DNA from: Methanosarcinaceae archaeon
GTDB taxonomy: Archaea; Halobacteriota; Methanosarcinia; Methanosarcinales; Methanosarcinaceae
Assembly (NCBI GenBank): GCA_020055655.1
Contig: JAIPUR010000020.1
Coordinates: 1-46,711 of the forward strand
Direction: 5' to 3'
DNA length: 46,711 bases
Each line of letters begins with the position of its first letter. Position 1 is the first letter of the stretch. Below the pieces are notes generated by a model, which made no database searches, had not been told where the DNA came from, and saw only the letters and a list, made by a program, of their open reading frames with translations. The translations under genes were made by a program, and so were the position numbers. Of this stretch, positions 40,294-46,661 are shown piece by piece.

Positions 40294-40982
40294 TTCCATA
40301 CACCTCTGTATAACATTACAGTATCATTAACTTTGATAGTCCCGTTCTTACGGTCGACTGCTAGCGATCTCTGGTATTCATTATCACGTACTATATCACT
40401 GACTGCTCTTATCATATTAGCAGTTATGTCGAGTGCTATATATATAACAGCTCTTGCTGTACATGGCAATTCTAAAGCATCATTTGGGTTAAAAAGAGTT
40501 GATTCGTAGAACTCTCTGTCTTCTTTTGATTCCAAGTCGATTACATATACTTGAAATAGCTCACCACCTAACCGACCGTCTATCAACCATTTAACACCTC
40601 TATCAACGGCTCGAGTGTAAATACTCCGCCTTGATTCTATGCTATCGGTACCTACCATTACAATATCTGCATTGAGCCGAGTTCTAGGTGTGATGAACAC
40701 GGGCATTTTCTTAATTTGATTGCCTGTCTTCCGTTTGACTATTGCATTTGCTGCATTTACTTTGAACATTCCTATATGCTCAAAGTCAAAATTTTGATTA
40801 GGTAGATTATGCGGTTCTACCTTATCATTGTCATATACTGTCAAATCACTGAATCCCATTTGAGCCAAGTGTTCAACAAGGAAACTTCCGATTCCACCAC
40901 ATCCCGCTATAGATATACGTGGCTGCCATCCGTCATTTGGATTGAAAAAATCCAATTGTCTCATGTAGTCTATTTTAGTCAT
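40284..40982 (-). CDS. E1-like (ThiF/HesA-type) activating enzyme
   Basis: The 232-residue protein has the Rossmann ATP-binding motif ISIAGCGGIGSFLVEHLA with GCGGIGS at 27-33, then DLTVYDNDKVEPHNLPNQNF at 47-64 (the D-D-V-x-x-x-N-L-x-R/Q-Q type motif), and ADIVMVGTDSIESRRSI near 105-121. Cys174 in ELPCTARAVIY is the best candidate for the thioester cysteine. No CxxC zinc site and no ubiquitin-fold domain are present, as in short E1 enzymes of PRTRC and phage type. It would adenylate the C-terminal Gly of the modifier. It overlaps the JAMM gene by 8 bases. Confidence 0.88.
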   Translation of the reverse strand: MTKIDYMRQLDFFNPNDGWQPRISIAGCGGIGSFLVEHLAQMGFSDLTVYDNDKVEPHNLPNQNFDFEHIGMFKVNAANAIVKRKTGNQIKKMPVFITPRTRLNADIVMVGTDSIESRRSIYTRAVDRGVKWLIDGRLGGELFQVYVIDLESKEDREFYESTLFNPNDALELPCTARAVIYIALDITANMIRAVSDIVRDNEYQRSLAVDRKNGTIKVNDTVMLYRGVWKCL

Positions 40983-41835
40983 CGTCTACTCCATTTATCA
41001 TTTCAAGTTCATATTCCATCAAGTCTGCAAATGTATAACACTTGTTATACCCAAGGTCACACCATTCTTCAACTATTTCTTCATCTGACATGTCAATCAA
41101 CTGTTGAATTCCATAGTCTGATACCTCGTTCTCCATCAGTATACATGTTATAGCTCCAATATGTTCTTTATATGCATTCGATATTGGGATAGCGGTCTTA
41201 TCGCCATTCTTTGAAGTTGTCTTCGCATACTTATTTGGGTAGCTTGGCATTTTAACAACATTAGTCTTCAAATGCTCAACTATTTCTTTTAGTTCAGGTG
41301 CATCTGGGTCATCTGGTATAATAATACATTCAATTGAATCTATTGATTCAACATGTGTACCAAGTGAACTATTCACAATTACATCTATACGACCGTTCAT
41401 AGAATTACTTTTGTTAACACATATGTTAAAGGCATGTTTAACCCCAGTTGAACCCATGTAATTGTCAATCGTTTCGTCGTCCTGTCCACTGAACCCGGTT
41501 GACATATTGACATGTGAATGTATCCAACCGTTTATTGGTGTACCGTCCATATATGATTTCATTTGTACATCTGACAGAGCTTGACCGCCCCACTGACAAA
41601 CAACGCCACTGACTTCCTGTGGAATTTGATATATGTTTTGCACCAGTACATCTCCAGATACCTCGAGATCATGTTGACATGATATCATCGCTCCAACTTC
41701 GACATCGATATTATGCACCATTGTATATATCTTCTCCCATATACTAGTGGGAATTAAAAATCTGAAATCTCTACCCGTTGGCACTGGTTCATAATTGTAT
41801 TTATATGATTTTACTTGTTTATACGCCTTTCCCAT
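40975..41835 (-). CDS. JAMM/MPN+ peptidase (deubiquitinase-like)
   Basis: The 286-residue protein has a full JAMM site: Glu46 in DVEVGAM, then GWIHSHVNMSTGFSGQDDE with His106, His108, Ser116 and Asp119 in the H-x-H-x7-S-x2-D pattern. This predicts an active zinc isopeptidase. A C-terminal extension of about 110 residues has no known domain and ends in acid residues. With E1 and E2 genes on either side it matches PRTRC protein A or BilC. Because the modifier ends in Gly, deconjugation is more likely than precursor processing. Confidence 0.9.
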   Translation of the reverse strand: MGKAYKQVKSYKYNYEPVPTGRDFRFLIPTSIWEKIYTMVHNIDVEVGAMISCQHDLEVSGDVLVQNIYQIPQEVSGVVCQWGGQALSDVQMKSYMDGTPINGWIHSHVNMSTGFSGQDDETIDNYMGSTGVKHAFNICVNKSNSMNGRIDVIVNSSLGTHVESIDSIECIIIPDDPDAPELKEIVEHLKTNVVKMPSYPNKYAKTTSKNGDKTAIPISNAYKEHIGAITCILMENEVSDYGIQQLIDMSDEEIVEEWCDLGYNKCYTFADLMEYELEMINGVDDD

Positions 41836-41840
41836 TTAAA

Positions 41841-43019
41841 TCACCTAACTCTAGTGCATTTTTTAAGTTCATCTACCAACATGCGGAATTCTGTATCATT
41901 CATGTGAACTGATTCTAGGTATTCAATGTATTCTTCTTCTGATTCAAAGTTTTCCTCTGGTTCGAACATTTCATGATTGTTTGGTACATCTGGTATAATA
42001 TTATCTCTGAGTTTCATGAGTATCTCCCATATGTTCCTCGCATCGCATTCATTGTTCAGTCTATCAATTGCATTGCCGTCGTGTTGTAATAGACTAATAC
42101 CGGTATACATATCATACCTACGCACGACACATTTTGTTAATTCTCGGATCAAAGAAACATACTCTTCAAACGAAACATCAACTCCATATCGGTAAATATC
42201 TACTAGGAGTACATTGGATCCCCAATCTATATGAGAGCATATCCTATCATGTGCACGGGCACTATATTGGAGTACGTTGCAATATCCATTCAGTACATGT
42301 TTAGTTGCATTTATGGGCTTGAGTTCATATATATACTCACAATTGTTGCATATGTGAGTATTACTGTTACTGCATTCGAAACACTCACATCTATCACATA
42401 CATCTGACATATATGGACAATCGTCACATGGATTGACAGAAAATGGGTTCCACGTCGGAGAAGACATATTGCAAACCTTGAGCATATCAACAATAAGCTC
42501 TACCGCCATCGGTACATTCAATGCCTTTAACAATGTTTGCGGTAGTCTATAATCCCCCCAGCATATCTCACCGGTTGTGTATATATTTGGATGAGGACAT
42601 TCCCAATCATGGTCAGGATTGCACTCACCTTCGACCCATTCAACAGGAAAAATACGCACATCAATACCTAATGTGGTTGGATATAAATACATGTACAGTT
42701 CTCCCAGTTCACAGCTTAAATCAGGGAAATCATTTGCAATACATGTAATGTTTTCGATCGTCAAAACAAGACAATCATGCCGGCTGAATATTATTTCATC
42801 TGAATCATCTTGGAAATCCACCTGTATGAAGAACTCAATCCATTTCACATATCTAGCACCTGTAACATGCTCTATTTCCATAAGCCGCTCGAGTAATTCG
42901 CTATTAGACGGGAATATAATATCATTGAAATATTTACCCGTCTCTTTATAACATTTGAATAAAAACGGGTCATGTTCTTCTTGGTTTTCCACTACACCGC
43001 ATACGTCCATATTTCGCAT
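41841..43019 (-). CDS. E2-like conjugating enzyme with Cys-rich insert (PRTRC B-like)
   Basis: The 392-residue protein has an N-terminal RWD/UBC-type core. Its active-site segment ECPHPNIYTTGEICWG carries HPN at 143-145 and Cys153 as the likely thioester cysteine, the same order as E2 enzymes (HPN, then Cys 8 residues later). After the core, eight Cys at about 198-227 (CDDCPYMSDVC, CECFEC, CNNC) suggest zinc binding. The C-terminal 100 residues are helical and acidic. GAGGTGTATAT precedes ATG. It would accept the modifier from the E1-like enzyme. Confidence 0.8.
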   Translation of the reverse strand: MRNMDVCGVVENQEEHDPFLFKCYKETGKYFNDIIFPSNSELLERLMEIEHVTGARYVKWIEFFIQVDFQDDSDEIIFSRHDCLVLTIENITCIANDFPDLSCELGELYMYLYPTTLGIDVRIFPVEWVEGECNPDHDWECPHPNIYTTGEICWGDYRLPQTLLKALNVPMAVELIVDMLKVCNMSSPTWNPFSVNPCDDCPYMSDVCDRCECFECSNSNTHICNNCEYIYELKPINATKHVLNGYCNVLQYSARAHDRICSHIDWGSNVLLVDIYRYGVDVSFEEYVSLIRELTKCVVRRYDMYTGISLLQHDGNAIDRLNNECDARNIWEILMKLRDNIIPDVPNNHEMFEPEENFESEEEYIEYLESVHMNDTEFRMLVDELKKCTRVR

Positions 43020-43040
43020 ATATACACCTCTTTTGATATT

Positions 43041-43076
43041 TAAAAAAATAAAAATAGTGAACGGGTTTAACCGTTC
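43041..43076 (-). terminator. Hairpin-T terminator after the Ubl gene
   Basis: On the minus strand GAACGG and CCGTTC pair over 6 bp around TTAAAC, starting at the last base of the modifier stop codon, and ACTATTTTTATTTTTTT follows. It would end most modifier transcripts before the E2 gene, giving much more modifier than enzymes. Confidence 0.65.
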
Positions 43077-43333
43077 TAACCGTTCTTGATCTGTGCAGCT
43101 GTAACTGTCACAAAATTAATGACCTGGTTTTCACCGGTTTCATCGACTATGTAAGTATCGACTTTTACGCCACCTACATTACTGCCGATTATACTATCTG
43201 CTACCTTAACAGCAATGTCTACGTCATCGTATGCTTTAATAAGCACGTCACCTACAGTCCTAATTCCACAGACTGTGACTCTCTTAATCTCATCGCCGAT
43301 ACCGACATTTACAATATATTCTCTAGTTTCCAT
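43076..43333 (-). CDS. Candidate ubiquitin-like modifier (Ubl)
   Basis: The start at 43333 follows AAAGGAGCAAAAAAT. The 85-residue product reads as a beta-grasp order: strand REYIVNVG, strand IKRVTVCG, helix TVGDVLIKAYDD, further strands VDTYIVDE and VINFVTVTA, ending AQIKNG with a C-terminal Gly. Size, end and position directly before E2, JAMM and E1 genes match Ubl genes such as PRTRC protein C or BilA. It has a separate strong start and terminators on both sides. The fold is inferred by pattern, and no alignment was possible. Confidence 0.6.
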   Translation of the reverse strand: METREYIVNVGIGDEIKRVTVCGIRTVGDVLIKAYDDVDIAVKVADSIIGSNVGGVKVDTYIVDETGENQVINFVTVTAAQIKNG

Positions 43334-43411
43334 ATTTTTTGCTCCTTTATTTAATTTGCGACCATTGAAGCGTGCCCAAATTGAGCATAATAGCAGAAAC
43401 AATAGGTCTTT

Positions 43412-43444
43412 ACAAATAAATAAAAGATGTTGTAGATAACATCT
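43412..43444 (-). terminator. Hairpin-T terminator before the Ubl gene
   Basis: AGATGTT and AACATCT pair over 7 bp around ATCTAC, overlapping the stop of the 43583 gene, followed on the minus strand by TTTTATTTATTTG. It would isolate the modifier gene from upstream transcripts. The 110-base gap to the modifier start would then have to hold its promoter; an AAATTAAATAAA string just before the ribosome site is the only candidate. Confidence 0.55.
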
Positions 43445-43583
43445 ATTCAATTATTGAATCTATAAGCTCTTCAGCTGACTTAAATCCATCGAAGTCAGCA
43501 CCTTCAATTGCACTGATCTCGATTTTCCGTTCAGCATAAGAAGAAGCCACTTTTTCAAGTGACCTCTTCCACTTTCTATTCAT
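43443..43583 (-). CDS. Small charged helical protein, 46 residues
   Basis: The frame MNRKWKRSLEKVASSYAERKIEISAIEG ends IDSIIE with TAG. Its ATG overlaps the upstream stop as ATGA. The sequence is a basic helix followed by an acidic helix. No family is recognised. Confidence 0.5.
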   Translation of the reverse strand: MNRKWKRSLEKVASSYAERKIEISAIEGADFDGFKSAEELIDSIIE

Positions 43584-43819
43584 GCGTTGACCCACCCATC
43601 AACTACATTGAATATCGTTCCAGACGGCATGATTATTCTACCGTCAACAATTCCATGTTCGGTCTTCACGTCTATTGCTAGTTGGTGCAAATTGCGCTCA
43701 ACTACCCTCTCTACTTCATCACTGCCGATGAATATATCGGCTTCATGGTACATGTTTACAATCGAATCTCTAAATTCAACAACTTCACTTTCATCTATAT
43801 ACATGTTTATCATTTTCAA
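43580..43819 (-). CDS. Unknown acidic protein, 79 residues
   Basis: AAGAGGTTTTGAAA precedes ATG. The product MKMINMYIDESEVVEFRDSIVNMYHEADIF is helix then strands (GRIIMPSGTIFNVVDGWV). It overlaps neighbours by four bases on each side. No family is recognised. Confidence 0.55.
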   Translation of the reverse strand: MKMINMYIDESEVVEFRDSIVNMYHEADIFIGSDEVERVVERNLHQLAIDVKTEHGIVDGRIIMPSGTIFNVVDGWVNA

Positions 43820-44082
43820 AACCTCTTGTATTTATTATTTAAAGCATTTATTAATTTATTTACATTACCTCTATCAGCTCTTCTGCTAAAGAGGTTACCA
43901 CTTGAAACGTTTTCAATTACTTTATTGTTCATATGAACAACTGCTTTTTGCAGGTATCGACGTTCGACTTCTGCAATACTGAAACAATTTTCATAAGCCC
44001 GGATAGGCTTTGATCTACGGGCTGTATATACATATCCAACACCATCACGTATATCATAACTAAGTCCATCTACGCTATACAT
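43816..44082 (-). CDS. Unknown basic protein, 88 residues
   Basis: The product MYSVDGLSYDIRDGVGYVYTARRSKPIRAY begins with strands and ends in a basic helix (RADRGNVNKLINALNNKYKRF). Its start lies two bases after a GC-rich palindrome that includes the likely ribosome site GGGGGT. It could bind nucleic acid; no family is recognised. Confidence 0.5.
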   Translation of the reverse strand: MYSVDGLSYDIRDGVGYVYTARRSKPIRAYENCFSIAEVERRYLQKAVVHMNNKVIENVSSGNLFSRRADRGNVNKLINALNNKYKRF

Positions 44083-44084
44083 TT

Positions 44085-44099
44085 ATACCCCCGGGGTAT
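44085..44099 (-). promoter_or_regulatory. Palindrome over the ribosome binding site of the 44082 gene
   Basis: ATACCCC-C-GGGGTAT is a perfect 7-bp dyad directly before the start, and on the minus strand it contains the only GGGGGT ribosome site. It could be an operator or an mRNA hairpin that hides the site. A second hairpin, TTTCTGTG and CACAGAAA with inner GG/CC pairs, lies at about 44124-44149. Nothing else is seen in this 98-base gap. Confidence 0.5.
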
Positions 44100-44180
44100 C
44101 CCAGTGTTTCATTTGAAAATTCTTTCTGTGGGATAAATCCACACAGAAAACAAATGTTTAACTGGTCGCCCGATTATACT

Positions 44181-44339
44181 TCAGTTCTGTACTAAATATG
44201 AAGTCACGATTGAATGACTACCATATGTGGCTTTAAAACTGTCACTGGCTTCAGCTCTCGATGATGCCATTAATGTGAGATTCAACTCACACATTCTAAC
44301 GGGGTCAATCCCCTTCAAATAATATAAATATTTATTCAT
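44181..44339 (-). CDS. Small protein, 52 residues
   Basis: The ATG at 44339 follows TTTAGAGGTTTTAAAC. The product begins MNKYLYYLKGIDPVRMCELNLTLM and ends SYLVQN. It has Ala/Ser-rich helical character and no known domain. The good ribosome binding site supports it. Confidence 0.5.
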   Translation of the reverse strand: MNKYLYYLKGIDPVRMCELNLTLMASSRAEASDSFKATYGSHSIVTSYLVQN

Positions 44340-44417
44340 GTTTAAAACCTCTAAATTTTAAAAATTTTGCAGGAAATTCGGCATACTACTATATTCCCAC
44401 TTGAAAACTATATTAAT

Positions 44418-44511
44418 TTTTATAACGATGTTTTTATAAAAGTATTAATATAAAAACATTAATATAAAAATATTAATATAAAAGTATTAATATAAAAACA
44501 TCGTTATAAAA
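44418..44511. repeat. AT-rich 14-bp tandem repeats inside a 21-bp inverted repeat
   Basis: Five near-identical 14-bp units of the type AAAAGTATTAATAT lie at about 44439-44508. They are enclosed by a perfect 21-bp inverted repeat (44418-44438 and 44491-44511, inner part TATAACGATGTTTTTATA). The whole 94 bases are nearly pure A+T. It resembles the melting element and iterons of a replication origin. Confidence 0.8.
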
Positions 44512-44514
44512 GTC

Positions 44515-44542
44515 ACACGTGTTATACGGTGGTAACACGTGT
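44515..44542. repeat. Inverted repeat ACACGTGTTA
   Basis: ACACGTGTTA at 44515-44524 and TAACACGTGT at 44533-44542 form perfect 10-bp arms around an 8-base GC-richer centre (TACGGTGG). It lies 3 bases after the AT-rich element. Such a dyad could bind a dimeric replication or regulatory protein. Confidence 0.75.
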
Positions 44543-44561
44543 ATAATACATCAGGATTCAT

Positions 44562-44642
44562 TTTAAGCCTCTCTAAGAGGATTTAATTAACATATGCATG
44601 TATATGTGCACTAATGGATTCAATCGCTTAGAGAGGCTTAAA
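44562..44642. repeat. 16-bp inverted repeat with 49-base spacer
   Basis: TTTAAGCCTCTCTAAG at 44562-44577 and its exact reverse complement at 44627-44642 are separated by 49 bases. As RNA this would be a stable long stem. It is the third inverted repeat in 225 bases. Between 44340 and 44736 no gene is seen. Confidence 0.8.
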
Positions 44643-44736
44643 TGTCGAACAATAGGATATATTAATTTATGTAGGCATACCTATAAAAGAAGATCTGCTA
44701 CATGCATTTTTATCTAAAAAAAAAAATTTAAAATAG

Positions 44737-44907
44737 TTATGGTTCTGGCATTGGTCTGCAATGCCTAAATGGATTTTTTCGGGTTGTATTTGCTGATAGT
44801 GCATTCAATGTTTTTACTCTAGTTTTGTTATCAATTAGGCCTAATTCGTACAAATCGTTAATTCGATTGATTGATTCAGTATGCGATAATCCGTTTAAAA
44901 TGCTCAT
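44737..44907 (-). CDS. Small protein, 56 residues, strong start
   Basis: GAGGTGATGAA precedes ATG, one of the best ribosome sites here, and a TATA-like AAATATATATAAG lies about 15-25 bases upstream. The product (MSILNGLSHTESINRINDLYELGLIDNKTR) is helical with a basic C-terminus (TTRKNPFRHCRPMPEP). The NRINDLYELGLIDNKTR part resembles a short C-terminal oligomerisation (SHOCT-like) helix pair. Function unknown. Confidence 0.6.
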   Translation of the reverse strand: MSILNGLSHTESINRINDLYELGLIDNKTRVKTLNALSANTTRKNPFRHCRPMPEP

Positions 44908-44917
44908 TTCATCACCT

Positions 44918-44931
44918 CTTATATATATTTA
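44918..44931 (-). promoter_or_regulatory. TATA-like box before the 44907 gene
   Basis: The minus strand reads TTGTAAATATATATAAGAGG, with the AT core about 10-22 bases before the ATG, suggesting a very short leader. It lies in the 55-base gap to the upstream gene. Confidence 0.45.
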
Positions 44932-44962
44932 CAAAGTTGAAATGTTAAAAAAAGAAGAATGA

Positions 44963-45625
44963 TTATTTCATTGCATCTTTCAATGTCATGAGTAGTGCAT
45001 GTGGGATATAGTCCCTTATTTTATCAATGACGTCGTCCGGTGACATTGTTTTATTGCTGTCAAAATACATGCAACCGGTTGACATATCAATACGGGGACT
45101 TGCAATCATGTATAGGTTTGTTCCCTTCACTCGAAACACGCACATAGTGGTACGTCCGTCTGCTTTTTTACTTCTGCTTGATTTCAATCCTACTCCGATG
45201 GCTTCGTAATTTGAACCACAGAACTCTTTAACAGCACTGTCTAAAGCGCTGTCAGCGGGCACATTGACAAGTTCATACGGTACGCTTGACATAAGCGTAT
45301 GTAGGTTTTTGTCGTATTGTTCTTGAGTGATAATACCGTCGCTCAATGCTGATTTAAGTTTACCTATCTTGTCCTTGACTGCATCTGACACAGTAGCCTT
45401 TTTCATAGGGGTATCAACAGATGATGTTATACCATTATCACCTTCGATTAATCCCTTGACATATATTGCAGCTGCATTTTTACCGCTATATGTGCCTATG
45501 TTCATCTTTTTGAAAGATGAAAGGCTTTTACTGTATCCGTTTTGAACTGCAATATCATATAGTTCTGAATATGCCATGTCTGAATATCTATTCATTGAAG
45601 TTACATCTGTGTTGTATTTGCTCAT
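44963..45625 (-). CDS. Unknown early protein with SHOCT-like segment, 220 residues
   Basis: The start at 45625 (MSKYNTDVTSMNRYSDMAYSELYDIAV) follows GGAGCGATTAGAT; an in-frame ATG at 45715 would add 30 residues without a clear ribosome site. Residues about 105-135 (KIGKLKSALSDGIITQEQYDKNLHTL) match the SHOCT pattern of short oligomerisation modules. The C-terminal part is alpha/beta (TMCVFRVKGTNLYMIASPRID). It is the first gene of the minus arm, beside the repeat-rich end, so it may be an early regulatory protein. Confidence 0.5.
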   Translation of the reverse strand: MSKYNTDVTSMNRYSDMAYSELYDIAVQNGYSKSLSSFKKMNIGTYSGKNAAAIYVKGLIEGDNGITSSVDTPMKKATVSDAVKDKIGKLKSALSDGIITQEQYDKNLHTLMSSVPYELVNVPADSALDSAVKEFCGSNYEAIGVGLKSSRSKKADGRTTMCVFRVKGTNLYMIASPRIDMSTGCMYFDSNKTMSPDDVIDKIRDYIPHALLMTLKDAMK

Positions 45626-45715
45626 ATCTAATCGCTCCGTTTGTTCGTAGTGTTCAACTGTGAACAAATCCAAAAATGCGTTATTTTTATTTAAGTGTTT
45701 CGATTTAAAATTCAA

Positions 45716-46199
45716 GTCTACTGATGCTTGTTATGGTTATCGAAAACCACACACAACCATTTTTCGATAGCTAGCTAATGATGTAGCTAGACAACAGTTC
45801 ATTTAAATTAAATCAAAATTAACCGTCCTACTGTTAGTGTTTAATGGGTTACGCATATACAGTTTAAGGAAACTAACGTTTATTTTTTTATAAGTTCGCT
45901 CAATGTCGGTTTTAAAAATGAAACTGATATGTAGCGATACTGTAATAAAATCTTTACATCTCTATTATTTTTGATTCATGATGATATTTTTTATATGTCG
46001 AGTTAAATATCTTTAGAAAGAAAAACGTTCTACTGATTACGTTTCATATCATATATGAATATCAAATATTAGACATAATGTGATTTTTACGCATCAGTGG
46101 CGATATTTAAGACACATTGGGTGACTCTATATTTCAACGATTGATAAAAATAGACATGCGTAGGCTTTATATTCGTTACAAACACATTGTAATATTTAA
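45716..46199. other. AT-rich stretch without recognised genes
   Basis: No open frame with a credible start site is seen on either strand. A short dyad around TCGATAGCTAGCTA at about 45764-45777, near a TTATCGAAAACC and TTTTTCGATAG pair, is the only local structure noted. The segment probably holds the upstream control region of the minus arm. Confidence 0.4.
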
Positions 46200-46293
46200 T
46201 AAAGTTTACTTGATTAAAACTAAAGTAAACTTGAGTTTAGGATCTTAAATTCTACTAAAGTTTACTTGATTAAAACTAAAGTAAACTTGAGTT
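46200..46293. repeat. Two 38-bp direct repeats with AAGTTTACTT dyads, copy C
   Basis: A 38-bp sequence occurs at 46200-46237 and 46256-46293. Each copy contains a perfect 10-bp dyad, AAGTTTACTT, 11 bases (GATTAAAACTA), AAGTAAACTT. The AGTAAAC core is the same as in the repeats at 19648 and 38781. Two spaced dyads look like paired operator sites or replication-initiator boxes. Confidence 0.85.
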
Positions 46294-46309
46294 ATAATTA
46301 CCACCGACG

Positions 46310-46560
46310 GATTCAATCGTTTATCAACGGTATCGATAGTATCAAGAGTATCAAGAGTATCGATAGAGTTGATAAATCAATATAATCGATTTATTTAAAC
46401 ATTTGATAATATCAACACCGTGAATAAATCAATGTCGTTTACTATAGTCATGCCATTGATAAATCAATGCCATTGATACTATCGAATACGTCGATAAAAT
46501 CAATGGTATTGATAAATCAATACTCTTGATAAATCGAATACATTGATAAACGTTGATTAA
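46310..46560. repeat. TTGATAAATCAAT iteron array
   Basis: About 250 bases are filled with short related units: TTGATAAATCAAT in near-identical form at about 46369, 46457, 46510 and variants such as GTGAATAAATCAAT and TTGATAAATCGAA, mixed with TATCGATA, AGAGTATC and CCATTGATA words. Many are palindromic (ATTGAT/ATCAAT). No open frame fits. The pattern resembles iterons of a replication origin or a partition site. Confidence 0.75.
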
Positions 46561-46661
46561 CTATCGTATACCACGGGGTGCTATAGAATTATTATTATAA
46601 CGAAATCACTGGGTACCTTATGAATGTATTAATATTACTTTGAGACATTTAGCACCTTCAG

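Noticed and set aside
43334-43450. N-terminal extension of the Ubl protein (a hydrophobic, Leu-rich leader)
   Set aside because: It looks like a membrane leader, but it covers a terminator and a gap, and the start at 43333 has a strong ribosome site.
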